From Candidatus Buchananbacteria bacterium RIFCSPLOWO2_01_FULL_39_33 (GTDB taxonomy: Bacteria; Patescibacteriota; Patescibacteriia; 2-01-FULL-39-33): a stretch of DNA of 47,734 bases. The stretch covers positions 1 through 47,734 of the forward strand of contig MHIM01000038.1 of assembly GCA_001817505.1 (NCBI GenBank). The letters are read 5' to 3'. A model generated the notes under the pieces. That model saw nothing but the letters and a program-made list of their open reading frames with translations, was not told the DNA's origin and did not search any database. Position 1 is the first letter of the stretch. Every line of letters begins with the position of its first letter. This document shows, one piece after another, positions 1 to 9,785 of the stretch. Both the position numbers and the translations under genes were made by a program.

Positions 1-1341
1 TAGGTAAAATTTAAGTGTCAAAAAATAATAACTGCCCATCAAATACCTATACTTGTAATGAAAACGGTATAATTTGGCCAGCCAAGGCGCTTGCGCTACA
101 CCAACTCGACCGGCATATTTTTCTAAATTATCCCAACTAAAATCTCGGCCAGCTTGATTTTTGAGCATTTCATATAAGTCGGTTTTAAAATAAGGAATAG
201 GCAAGCTGGCAGCGCACATGACTTTTAGATCATTATCAACTAAAAACTTTTCGGTTTCTTTTATTGTCTTTCTCGTTTCTCCCGGTAAATTTAAAATTGA
301 ATAGACGCCGATATTCAGCCCATATTTTTTGCAGATATCAATGGCATTTTTTACTTCTTCTATCTTTAATTGTTTTTTAGCCAGATCTAATATCTTCTGC
401 GAGGCTGTTTCAAAGCCGATATTGACCCTAACACAACCGGCGCTTTTCATTTTAACCACTATTTCTTCACCAATATCAGAGCCCCTAGCATTACAGCCCC
501 ATTTGATTGATAAATTATTCTCCTTAATTAAATCGCAAATTTCGGCCACTCTTTTCTTGTCTATTAAAAATTCCCAGTCCTGGAAATAAATGCCTTTAAT
601 CTTGAAATTGTCAGCTAAATATTTCATTTCTGCCACGACATTTTGAGGGCTACGAGTCACATAAATATCCGGCATCATAGCTTTCAGGCAATAAATGCAA
701 TTAAAGGGACAGCCGCGGGATGACATCATCAGAGCAAAGGGCGTGGGAATATCAGAAAAGGTATAACGATATTTAGCCATAGGTAATAAATCGTAAGCTG
801 GAAACGGCAAGTCATCCAATTTTAAATTGCGCGAAGCATTGGGATTATTTATTACCTCGCCGTCTTTTAGATAGGAAATTCCCTTCACCTCTGAAATATC
901 GCTGTTATTGACCAGAGTGTCAACTAATTTCATAGTGGTAATTTCCGGTTCGCTTCTGACCACAAAATCAATTTGGCTATTTTTTAAAATCCAGTCCGGC
1001 ATAACCGTTCCATGCGAACCGGTTATGATAGTATGATTAATATCAACGCTATTGATTATTTCCACTAAATTACTGATCAAAAGTTTAATATGGGCATGAG
1101 ACGGAACTTCCCAGCGATCAATCGGCGTAGAAGTCAGAATAAGAATACCGGGATTAAAATCCTTTATTTCTTTAATTGTCTCTTGGAGCGACAAATTAAG
1201 CGCATTAGCATCAATTAATTTTATCTGGTGTTGATCTCTTAATAAGCTGGCAATGTAAGCTAAATCAAGCGGCTGACGTTTGCGAGACAGACGATTTAAT
1301 TTGCCAGTAAATAAACAAGGATTAAGAATAAATATCTTCAT
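1..1341 (-). CDS. B12-binding domain radical SAM protein, C-terminally truncated by window edge
   Basis: Not in ORF track because it runs off the left edge. Manual translation from CAT at 1339-1341: MKIFILNPCLFTGKLNRLSRKRQPLDLAYIASLL..., with SSRGCPFNCIYC (CxxxCxxC cluster motif). Frame open to base 1. Overlaps next gene by ATGA. Confidence 0.9.
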   Translation of the reverse strand, partial: MKIFILNPCLFTGKLNRLSRKRQPLDLAYIASLLRDQHQIKLIDANALNLSLQETIKEIKDFNPGILILTSTPIDRWEVPSHAHIKLLISNLVEIINSVDINHTIITGSHGTVMPDWILKNSQIDFVVRSEPEITTMKLVDTLVNNSDISEVKGISYLKDGEVINNPNASRNLKLDDLPFPAYDLLPMAKYRYTFSDIPTPFALMMSSRGCPFNCIYCLKAMMPDIYVTRSPQNVVAEMKYLADNFKIKGIYFQDWEFLIDKKRVAEICDLIKENNLSIKWGCNARGSDIGEEIVVKMKSAGCVRVNIGFETASQKILDLAKKQLKIEEVKNAIDICKKYGLNIGVYSILNLPGETRKTIKETEKFLVDNDLKVMCAASLPIPYFKTDLYEMLKNQAGRDFSWDNLEKYAGRVGVAQAPWLAKLYRFHYKYRYLMGSYYFLTLKFYL

Positions 1342-1937
1342 ACTTTTTTTCCATAAAAATAAATGCCACTGGCCGCATTCAAACTTTTGTGAATTATAAA
1401 CTTATCAATATATTTCAATGGACTGACAATTATTTTAGTTAAATTTTTTATAACTTTATTTTTGGTAAATATCTGGACATAGGCAACAATTAACCAAGCC
1501 AAGGCCGATCCGGCTCCGACCGAAACGCCGACTTTAACTTCACTAAAATCCTGGCATAAAATTCTTAAGCCGCTTACTGTCCATCTCTGATAATCTTCTG
1601 GGGCGGCATGATAGGGCTGTAAAAATGGCACGCCGATATAGACCAGGCCACCTATTTTTAGAACACGATGAATCTCAGCCATTATTTCCTGGGGATTGGC
1701 CACATGTTCTAAAACAGCATCACAAATGACCATATCAAGGCTGGTATTTTCAAACGGCAAGTTATTGCCAAAGGCCTTGATATCAGCTGGAGCATAGGGA
1801 TCAATATTTATCACTCCTTTAATAGGATGACTGCCAGAACCGATATTTATTACTTTGGCTCCGCTAATTTCTATTTTATTATAATTTTTAGTTGGATGAA
1901 ATAAACCATCCCGTCTAAATTGTCTTTTAAGCCACAT
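1338..1937 (-). CDS. Class I SAM-dependent methyltransferase (type 11)
   Basis: VINIGSGSHPIKGVINIDPY, DMVICDAVLEHVANPQEIMAEIHRVLKIGGLVYIGVPF motifs. Confidence 0.85.
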   Translation of the reverse strand: MWLKRQFRRDGLFHPTKNYNKIEISGAKVINIGSGSHPIKGVINIDPYAPADIKAFGNNLPFENTSLDMVICDAVLEHVANPQEIMAEIHRVLKIGGLVYIGVPFLQPYHAAPEDYQRWTVSGLRILCQDFSEVKVGVSVGAGSALAWLIVAYVQIFTKNKVIKNLTKIIVSPLKYIDKFIIHKSLNAASGIYFYGKKV

Positions 1938-1949
1938 AATTATAAATCA

Positions 1950-3113
1950 TCATGCCATTTCAAGATTAAATTTAACAAAATTAATTATTGATTCAGCTCT
2001 TTTTTCCCAAGTGTAACGCTGGACATCAGTGTAAGATTGTCTGGCTATTTTATCAGCCAACTCCTTATTTGACAATAATCTCTTTATATTTTCTGCTAAT
2101 TTTTCTGGGTTATCCGGCTCCGTTAAAACAGAATTGCTACCATTTAAAATCTCTCTAAGGCTTGGCAAATCAGAAGCAATTATCGGCTTTTGGGCTGCCA
2201 TATATTCAAAAAGCTTCAAGGGCGAAGTATAAACCTTAGAAATGGTATCTTGGGCAGAATTGGGTAAAATCAAAATATCAGCGGCCTTTAAATAAGCGGG
2301 TATCTCGTGCTGTAATAGATGTCCGACAACTAAAATATTTTTTAAAGCCTGATTTTTATTTTTAAATTTTAAAATATCGTCCTTGGTTCCGCCGATAATA
2401 ACAATTAATTCTTGGTCGCTTAAATATTTTGAACTATCTGCCAAGGTCTGAACTCCTTTCCATTTATAAAGATGGCCGGTATAAATAATCAGATTCTTGT
2501 CAGCTGGCAAATTTAATTTTGCCCTTAATTCTTCTTTTGATTCCTTAACTTTAGAGAATTGCTCCAAATCAACTGCATCGGGCGCCACTAATATCTGATC
2601 GGCCAATAGGCCACCCCCCACTAACTCATTCTTTAAGCCCTGGGTAATAGCAATTATTTTGTGGCAATTTTTCCAATATTTCAGATAATATTTTTTATTT
2701 TTCGGTAAATTATGCGCTTCCCAGATAATTTTTTTAGAAAAAAATTGCAACAGAGGTAATAATTGCTCATCCCTGATATAAAAGAAATAATCAGCTTTAT
2801 TTTTTTTAAAAAATAAATAAGACAGGAGACCGATAATAAAAAATAGTAATTGCAATTTAATATATATGCCGCTGGGCCTGTCAATCAAAAAAATAGGATC
2901 TATGGTCTTAATAGTTTTAACTTTAAAATTTTCTTTTACTTGATAATGCCTAAAAGGATCGGCCTTCTTAAATTCTTCAGTATTAAGTCGGGTCGGCAAA
3001 ACCAGTTCTAAATCAACTCCAGCCAAACCCAAGGACTCGCACATTTTCATAATCTGCCAGCCATGAGCTTTTTCAGTTGGAATTCGCGCATTGGCGATAT
3101 AAATTATTTTCAT
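1950..3113 (-). CDS. Glycosyltransferase family 4 (GT-B)
   Basis: ORF 1950..3137; likely true start at the second Met (MKIIYIANARIPTEKAHG). LIIYTGHLYKWKGVQTL and SPLKLFEYMAAQKPIIASDLPSLREI are GT4 signatures. Confidence 0.85.
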   Translation of the reverse strand: MKIIYIANARIPTEKAHGWQIMKMCESLGLAGVDLELVLPTRLNTEEFKKADPFRHYQVKENFKVKTIKTIDPIFLIDRPSGIYIKLQLLFFIIGLLSYLFFKKNKADYFFYIRDEQLLPLLQFFSKKIIWEAHNLPKNKKYYLKYWKNCHKIIAITQGLKNELVGGGLLADQILVAPDAVDLEQFSKVKESKEELRAKLNLPADKNLIIYTGHLYKWKGVQTLADSSKYLSDQELIVIIGGTKDDILKFKNKNQALKNILVVGHLLQHEIPAYLKAADILILPNSAQDTISKVYTSPLKLFEYMAAQKPIIASDLPSLREILNGSNSVLTEPDNPEKLAENIKRLLSNKELADKIARQSYTDVQRYTWEKRAESIINFVKFNLEMA

Positions 3114-3124
3114 AAACTTATTAT

Positions 3125-3193
3125 TGTCATCCCGCACTTGATGCGGGATCCATTTTTATTTATCTGAATTCTGGCTCGAAGGCCGGAATGACA
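3125..3193. repeat. Palindromic repeat element spanning asnB 3' end and GT4 5' end
   Basis: TGTCAT-CCCGCActtgaTGCGGG ... TTCTGGCtcgaaGGCCGGAA-TGACA. Confidence 0.8.
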
Positions 3194-5067
3194 GAATGGA
3201 ACCATGTATCATGCCAGATTTGGAACATTAAAAGCGTCCAGATTTTTTTCCGATGATCAGCTTTTTTATGACGATGCTCGACTAATATTTTATTAACATA
3301 ATCCGGATTAAAAATACCTTGGTTTTTCAAGCGGCTGCCGGCTAATAAATCATTGGTGAAATCTTTCAATTCATCATTCAGCCATTTGGCTACGGGTACG
3401 CCAAAGCCTTTTTTAGGTCTATTGATGATATTATCAGGCAATTTTCCTTTCATTAATTCCTTTAGAATATATTTAGTGGTAAAACCTTTAAGTTTTAAAT
3501 CAAAAGGCAGGGAGTTGATAAAGTCCACCAGCCGATAATCCAAAAATGGCGCCCGAACCTCCAGTGAATTATACATAGAAGCTCGATCAGCTTTGACTAG
3601 GATATCATCAAGCAAATATTGTTTTAGATAAAGATAGGTCAGGCGATTTTCCAACTGCTCACTTTTAACTTTAGACAATAATGATTCCAATTCAATGAAG
3701 CTTTCCTCTAAATTAACCTGCAAGCTGATCGCTGGTGATAATAAACTCTGATTCTCTTCTTTTTTAAAAGATCCCAACCAAATTTGGTTTTGAATCTCTG
3801 GCCAATATTCATAACCAGATAATAATCTTTTTAATTTAAAATCCCAACTGAAATTATTATAAGAAACCGGCAACTGATTGGTTATAACTTGCAAAATTTT
3901 AATGACGCTTAAGGGCAGAAGACGGATTAACTTTGACAATTTTAACGCCTGAAAAGTCGGATAACCGGCCAAAAGTTCATCACCGCCATCGCCGCCCAAG
4001 GCCACGGTCACACTGGTTCTGGTAAATTGCGACAAGAGATGGGTAGGAAAAATAGAAGCGTCGGCCAAGGGCTCATCATTGATTTTAGCCACCTCTGACA
4101 TGGCCTTGAGTAAATCGCTGGGTGAGCAATTCAAGTGATAGTGATCAGTTCCAAGAAATTTGGCCACCTGATCAGCATAAGCTGTCTCATCAAATGATTT
4201 ATCACTAAAGCCAATGGAAAAGGTTTTAACTTGCTGGGAGAGATTCTTGGCAGCATAATAAGTGATCGTCGAAGAATCAAGGCCGCCGGAAAGAAAAACG
4301 CCTAAAGGCACATCAGCCACCAATCTCCTTTTAATTGAATCATTGAGCAGATTGTCAAATTCTTTTAAAACTAAAGCTTGATTATTAACATCGATATTGA
4401 CTCGCTGAAAAGCGATGTCCCAATATTCTTTATTAGTCAGTTGGTTATTCTGCCAGATTAGAAAATGTCCGGGCTCCAATTTACTGACATTTTTGATGAT
4501 AGTTTTGGGTGTCGGTACGTATTCATAAATCAAATATTTGTTCAAACTATCATAATCGATTTCTTTTTTAATCAGCGGATGCTCCAAAATAGCTTTTAAC
4601 TCAGAAGCAAAAATAAAAGTGTTATTAATAACGCTATAATAAAGCGGTTTTTTGCCCAAGCGGTCTTTGGCCACTATTAATTTTTTAGCTTTCTGGTCCC
4701 AGATCGCCAAAGCAAACATGCCATTTAATTCATCAAAACAAGCTTCACCTTTTTCTTCGTAAAGATGAATAATGACTTCAGTGTCGGTTTTTGATTTAAA
4801 TTTATGCCCTTTCTTTTCTAAACCAGTCCTTAATTCTAAAAAATTATAAATTTCGCCGTTGAAAATCAGCCAGACAGTATCGTCTTCATTGGACATCGGT
4901 TGACGGCCGGTAGTTAAATCAATAATGCTTAAACGCCTGAAGCCAAAATATAAATTGGCAAAATTATAAAAACTCTCGTCGTTGGGGCCGCGACGAGCTA
5001 AACTGTTAGTCATATTTTTTATAATTTCATGATTGCCAGAACCATGAAAGCCAGCAATACCGCACAT
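3160..5067 (-). CDS. asnB: Asparagine synthase (glutamine-hydrolyzing)
   Basis: MCGIAGFHGSG N-terminal nucleophile Cys2, LARRGPNDE, SGGLDSSTI PP-loop. ORF-track start (5133) is upstream of the obligatory MCGI start; CAT at 5065-5067. Confidence 0.93.
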   Translation of the reverse strand: MCGIAGFHGSGNHEIIKNMTNSLARRGPNDESFYNFANLYFGFRRLSIIDLTTGRQPMSNEDDTVWLIFNGEIYNFLELRTGLEKKGHKFKSKTDTEVIIHLYEEKGEACFDELNGMFALAIWDQKAKKLIVAKDRLGKKPLYYSVINNTFIFASELKAILEHPLIKKEIDYDSLNKYLIYEYVPTPKTIIKNVSKLEPGHFLIWQNNQLTNKEYWDIAFQRVNIDVNNQALVLKEFDNLLNDSIKRRLVADVPLGVFLSGGLDSSTITYYAAKNLSQQVKTFSIGFSDKSFDETAYADQVAKFLGTDHYHLNCSPSDLLKAMSEVAKINDEPLADASIFPTHLLSQFTRTSVTVALGGDGGDELLAGYPTFQALKLSKLIRLLPLSVIKILQVITNQLPVSYNNFSWDFKLKRLLSGYEYWPEIQNQIWLGSFKKEENQSLLSPAISLQVNLEESFIELESLLSKVKSEQLENRLTYLYLKQYLLDDILVKADRASMYNSLEVRAPFLDYRLVDFINSLPFDLKLKGFTTKYILKELMKGKLPDNIINRPKKGFGVPVAKWLNDELKDFTNDLLAGSRLKNQGIFNPDYVNKILVEHRHKKADHRKKIWTLLMFQIWHDTWFHSVIPAFEPEFR

Positions 5068-5083
5068 TGATTTGGAATTTAAA

Positions 5084-5677
5084 TTATTCTTGTTCAGTTG
5101 AAATTGATGAGCTTTTGAGACAAATAAAATCAAATTTTATTTCCTCAAAACCGCCGACCCAGTAACACCAAATCCGACTGCAAAAATTGGGATTTAAATT
5201 AGCTAATTTGGAAATAATCCTATTGATCAGCTTTAAAAAAGAAATTAAATTTTGGCTATAGCCCAGACCGGGTAATAAATGAAAAAAAGCTAACCAGCTT
5301 AATTCCATTTTTTTTATCTCAAAATCCACACCAAAATAGCCATGCTTGATAAAATTTTTATTGAAATAAAGCGGAAAAGTCACGTCAAAACCGTGGCTAT
5401 GTTCAGCGTGAGTAAAACCACGGCTAAAATGAGGGACCTTGATTATCAACTCTCCGCCGGGTTTAAGGATCCGATGAATTTCTGTCATTACTAAAAAAGG
5501 TTTATCCAAATGCTCTAAAACATGATCGGCCTCAACCAAATCAAAATAATTATCACTAAAGGGATAAGGCAAGACATTTAAATCATGCTGAACATCCGGC
5601 TTAGTTAAAACATTCCAGTCAATATTGAGATAACCGGGTTTGATCAGTCCGCCGGCGCCAAGATTTAGTTTATTCAT
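5084..5677 (-). CDS. SAM-dependent methyltransferase (type 11)
   Basis: MNKLNLGAGGLIKPGYLNIDW..., VEADHVLEHLDKPFLVMTEIHRILKPGGELIIKVPHF. Internal ATG (CAT 5675-5677) preferred over ORF-track start. Confidence 0.82.
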   Translation of the reverse strand: MNKLNLGAGGLIKPGYLNIDWNVLTKPDVQHDLNVLPYPFSDNYFDLVEADHVLEHLDKPFLVMTEIHRILKPGGELIIKVPHFSRGFTHAEHSHGFDVTFPLYFNKNFIKHGYFGVDFEIKKMELSWLAFFHLLPGLGYSQNLISFLKLINRIISKLANLNPNFCSRIWCYWVGGFEEIKFDFICLKSSSISTEQE

Positions 5678-6620
5678 AAAAATTAACTTTTTCTTTAATA
5701 ATATAAATTTTTTGTTCTCGCGATTCATGATAAATGCGCATAATCATCTCCGCTAAGAGCCCGATTAAAATCAGTAAAACGCCGACGATGAGAAACAAGG
5801 CGGTTAAAATCGGCAAGGGGGTTTCAATGAAACTTTTTCCGCCCCAGAATTTATAATAAATAGCCAGAGCCAAGGCCAAGAAACTAACAATTAAAGAATA
5901 AAAGCCGGCTTGGCCGAAGAAATAAATCGGTTTAGTTGAGTAGCCGCTTAAAAATTTAATCACTACCAAATCCAAAAAAACTTTTAAAATTCTTTCCAGG
6001 CCATATTTAGAGGTGCCAAATTGACGCGGAGTGAATTTGACAGCCACTTCCGCAATCTTGGCTCCCTGCCAGGAAGCTAAAACGGCAATAAAGCGATGCA
6101 TCTCACCATAAAGTTTGACGTTTTTTATCACTTCTTGGCGATAGGCCTTCAAACTACAACCAAAATCATGGATTTTAACGCCGCTAATTTTAGCAATCAG
6201 CCAGTTGGCCAGCTGCGAAGTTAAACGCCGGCTAAAAAACTGCTCTGGCCAGCGATTTTGGCGCCAACCCGAGACCAAATCATAACCTTCGTCAATTTTA
6301 GCCAGGAGTAAGGGAATATCGGCTGGATCATTTTCCAAGTCGGAATCTAGGAAAATAATTACTTCACCTTGGGCCGCTTCAAGGCCGGCTGCCCAGCCAG
6401 CGGTTTGGCCGAAATTTTTCCTGAATCTGATAATCCGCCAATCATTTTTATCTTTAACTAAATTTTTTAAAACTTCAAAACTATTGTCAGCGGAACCATC
6501 ATCAATAAAAATAATTTCCGTGGACTTGCCAATTGAAGGTAAAAGCTGGTTTAACCTGTCAATTAAAAGAGGCAAATTTTCCTCTTCATTATAAAAAGGA
6601 ATAATTAATGATAGATACAT
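5670..6620 (-). CDS. Glycosyltransferase family 2 with C-terminal TM segments (polyprenyl-phosphate glycosyltransferase type)
   Basis: MYLSLIIPFYNEEENLPLLIDRL, FIDDGSADNSFEVL, FLDSDLENDPADIPLLL, two C-terminal hydrophobic helices. Confidence 0.88.
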   Translation of the reverse strand: MYLSLIIPFYNEEENLPLLIDRLNQLLPSIGKSTEIIFIDDGSADNSFEVLKNLVKDKNDWRIIRFRKNFGQTAGWAAGLEAAQGEVIIFLDSDLENDPADIPLLLAKIDEGYDLVSGWRQNRWPEQFFSRRLTSQLANWLIAKISGVKIHDFGCSLKAYRQEVIKNVKLYGEMHRFIAVLASWQGAKIAEVAVKFTPRQFGTSKYGLERILKVFLDLVVIKFLSGYSTKPIYFFGQAGFYSLIVSFLALALAIYYKFWGGKSFIETPLPILTALFLIVGVLLILIGLLAEMIMRIYHESREQKIYIIKEKVNFYE

Positions 6621-6624
6621 ATTA

Positions 6625-8268
6625 TTATTTTAATCTGTAAATTTTAACATCCGGTCCAGTTCGGCGATTAGCTAAGATCTCGTGGACAAAATTATCCGGC
6701 CAAGTTTCCACTATAGCATAAGGCGAGCCCTTGAATTCTTGAATTAATTGCGCCTCTTTTAATAAGCCCTCACCCAAATAAGCAAAACGCCTAGCCGTAT
6801 AAGAATCGACGAGGTAATATTCATAATCAGCCATGTTGGGTGGCAAGGCCAAGATCAAATCAAGCGGCCAAACGCAATAACTTTCTTTTAGATCCCTTTG
6901 CCACATCACGTAGTCCTGGCTTCTTAAACTCAAATTCCTAAATTGCTGCTGATCATAAATACACTTAGCATTTCGCATTAAATCAAACTCCCAGGAATTA
7001 GTAATAATCTTTGAGCCATAAGGCAGGTTGCTGGCGACCCAATTTTTGGCTAAAATTCGCGTATCAGTTTGAGTTAACATAGTACCAAAAATAACAGCAT
7101 TTTTCAAGGGTAGAAAAATAATTATTAAACAGAAAACCAGCAATAAAATTCGTGATTTAATTTTTAATTGATCAATTATTCGGAACCAGCCATAACCAGC
7201 TAAAATCGTTAAAAAGGGCAAGAATAATAAAATATAACGAGTCTCAAAATGAAGCAAAAAATAATATAAAAAAGGAGAAATAAGTGGGATTATAATCAAA
7301 AGATATAATAATTTCTTATTTTTGAAAAATAAGATCAAAGCGCCAATTAGTGATAAAATTAAAATGACAGTTTCTAAGTGATAGAGAGTGAAAAATATTT
7401 CGCTAATTACCTGCCAAAATCCAACTAAACTTTTAACAGCGGTAGCAGTTGAATCTTCGCCGAAAGCCAGGCGGTAAAATTCCTGGGGATAAGATAAAAT
7501 TGATAAACTAAAAATCACAACGGATAATAAAACAAAAATCCAAAAACTTTTACTAAAAAATTTATCAGGCCATGATTGCTTCAAAAATAAAAAATGAATA
7601 ATAGCAAAGATTAGTCCATAAATAGCAAAAATATAATCAGTTAGACCAGCCAAGCCGACCATCAGGCCGGCTAAAATATAATTTCGGCGACTGGGATTAT
7701 TTAAAATAGACCAAGCCAGATATAAAATCAATAAGCCGAAGAAAGCGCCGATGTTCCAATGTTTGACAAAATGCCCTTGATGAATCGGCAGCCAGCTGAC
7801 TGCATAAAGCAGGGCTGAAAACAAGCCGACTGGTTTAGAAAATATTTTCGTCCCAACTTTATAAATTAGAAAAACTAAGATAGTCGCAAAAACTACATTC
7901 ACTATTCGGCCAATTAAAAAGAAAACTTCAGGATTAAGAATAAAATTATCACGCAAGACCGATAAAGAAGAAAAATCGCCTGTTAAATAAACAAAAATTG
8001 TCCAAGGCACAAAAAAAATAAGTAATATCCAAGGAATTAAAACTGGGTAATACAGAAGCCGAAAAGCATCGGGCTCTAAAACCGGGAAAATATTCCTTTC
8101 ATAAATCATCTTCAGAGCGCCGCCGACCAGTGATTTTTCATCACCGACAAATAATCCTGGCCAGCCATAAGCCACGCCCCAAATTCTTAAAATAAAAGCT
8201 AAAATCAAAATTAAGATAATTAGATAATTAGCTCTGATAAATATTTTTAGTTTATCAATTAATAGCAT
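6625..8268 (-). CDS. Multi-pass membrane glycosyltransferase, GT39/PMT-like
   Basis: Many TM helices, early acidic loop (WPGLFVGDEKSLVGG), C-terminal soluble region. Confidence 0.7.
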   Translation of the reverse strand: MLLIDKLKIFIRANYLIILILILAFILRIWGVAYGWPGLFVGDEKSLVGGALKMIYERNIFPVLEPDAFRLLYYPVLIPWILLIFFVPWTIFVYLTGDFSSLSVLRDNFILNPEVFFLIGRIVNVVFATILVFLIYKVGTKIFSKPVGLFSALLYAVSWLPIHQGHFVKHWNIGAFFGLLILYLAWSILNNPSRRNYILAGLMVGLAGLTDYIFAIYGLIFAIIHFLFLKQSWPDKFFSKSFWIFVLLSVVIFSLSILSYPQEFYRLAFGEDSTATAVKSLVGFWQVISEIFFTLYHLETVILILSLIGALILFFKNKKLLYLLIIIPLISPFLYYFLLHFETRYILLFLPFLTILAGYGWFRIIDQLKIKSRILLLVFCLIIIFLPLKNAVIFGTMLTQTDTRILAKNWVASNLPYGSKIITNSWEFDLMRNAKCIYDQQQFRNLSLRSQDYVMWQRDLKESYCVWPLDLILALPPNMADYEYYLVDSYTARRFAYLGEGLLKEAQLIQEFKGSPYAIVETWPDNFVHEILANRRTGPDVKIYRLK

Positions 8269-9781
8269 GATTAGGCCTATTAATTTTTTGTTTTAGATAA
8301 ATAATCAGTAAAATGGGATCTTTTAAAACTCTAATTATCTTATCATATAATTTCATCATTTTCATCTTTCTTCGGCCGGCTGAAGAGAATTCTGTGCAAG
8401 ACAAGTCGCCAGCTAGAACCTTAGTTAATTCTTTTTGATGATTTAGTTTTTTAAGGGGAATCTTGTGGTTTAAGGGATAAACCACATTAAGATTAATATA
8501 GGACTTGATATGTTCAATCTGCTCAAAATTAAAATTATAACTTCTCAATATAGGCTGGCAATTTTTGCCCTCAATCTGGAAATCGTTCCAAGTAACGCCC
8601 GGCTTGATTAAATTATTGGCCCTGGCCAAATTATAAATATCCGTGCCGGGATAAGGCACCATATTAAAAACATCAGCGTAAGCCAGGCCTGATTTTTCAA
8701 TGAAATCGAGGGTCTGTACCAGGTCATTTACAGTTTCTTCGGGTGAACCGATAATAAACGAGCCAAATGATGGCAAGCCGACTTTCTGACATAAAGCAAT
8801 CGCCTGATAAGCTTGCGAAGTTTTAACCGAATTATTCTTTAAATAAGACAGCATGTTCTGCGAACCGGATTCAATGCCAAACCTGACTAAAACACAACCA
8901 GCTGCTTTCATTTTTTTTAAGATCTCCTCATCAACCGAAGAAACCCGAGCATGGCAAGACCATTTTATTTTCTGATTGATCCCTTCGCTAATTAATCTTT
9001 CACAAAGTCCAGAAATATATTTTTTATTGGTTACTAATTCATCATCTAAAAAGGAAATCCCTTCAATATCATACTTGTCAATCAGCCACTTAATTAAACC
9101 AATGACATAATCAACACTGTGCATTCTAAACCGACGCTGCCACATATTTTTTGAGCCGCAAAAAACGCAATCAAACGGGCAGCCGCGAGAAATTAAAAGC
9201 ACCACTACCCGCTTTAAATCGCGCTTAAGCCGAATGCCATGAAAGTATTTTTCCATCTTCACTAAATCATAGGCGGGATAAGGCAAGACATCCAGATCAG
9301 CAATCAAAGGCCGATAATTATTAAAAATTATCTGCTGACCAACTTTTTCATAACAACCCGCTTCTTGAGTGGGGAAAATTCCTTGTTTTAATTTCTTCAG
9401 CACTTCTGATAGTGTTATTTCCCCTTCTCTAACCACCACAATATCGAAATCACTCTGGGCTAAAATTTCTGCCGGTAAAATTGTGCCATGATAACCGCCT
9501 AAAATTAAGAATATTTCCGGCTGTTCTTTTTTAATAAGACCAGCTAACTTAGCCACTTGGTCAATAATATCGGTAGTGGCAGTGAAACCGACTGCTAAAA
9601 TTTTAAATTGCTGATTTAACTCTCTGAATCTGGCAAGAATTTCCTCGTAACCGCCATCAATGATTCTTACTTGTAAATTTTGGGCGCGACAATAACCAGC
9701 CAAAGTAAAAATTCCGACTTTATTTATTCGGCCGAAATTTACCAGTAAAATATCAATTGTTGGCTTATTGCTTAAATCCAC
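8255..9781 (-). CDS. B12-binding domain radical SAM protein
   Basis: N-terminal B12-binding-like Rossmann domain, LLISRGCPFDCVFCGSKNMW, GISFLDDELVTNKKYI, GSFIIGSPEETVNDL. Confidence 0.9.
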   Translation of the reverse strand: MDLSNKPTIDILLVNFGRINKVGIFTLAGYCRAQNLQVRIIDGGYEEILARFRELNQQFKILAVGFTATTDIIDQVAKLAGLIKKEQPEIFLILGGYHGTILPAEILAQSDFDIVVVREGEITLSEVLKKLKQGIFPTQEAGCYEKVGQQIIFNNYRPLIADLDVLPYPAYDLVKMEKYFHGIRLKRDLKRVVVLLISRGCPFDCVFCGSKNMWQRRFRMHSVDYVIGLIKWLIDKYDIEGISFLDDELVTNKKYISGLCERLISEGINQKIKWSCHARVSSVDEEILKKMKAAGCVLVRFGIESGSQNMLSYLKNNSVKTSQAYQAIALCQKVGLPSFGSFIIGSPEETVNDLVQTLDFIEKSGLAYADVFNMVPYPGTDIYNLARANNLIKPGVTWNDFQIEGKNCQPILRSYNFNFEQIEHIKSYINLNVVYPLNHKIPLKKLNHQKELTKVLAGDLSCTEFSSAGRRKMKMMKLYDKIIRVLKDPILLIIYLKQKINRPNHAIN

Positions 9782-9785
9782 TGAT

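Noticed and set aside
329-589. Plus-strand ORF of 86 aa
   Set aside because: Antisense to the clearly coding radical SAM gene that runs off the left edge.
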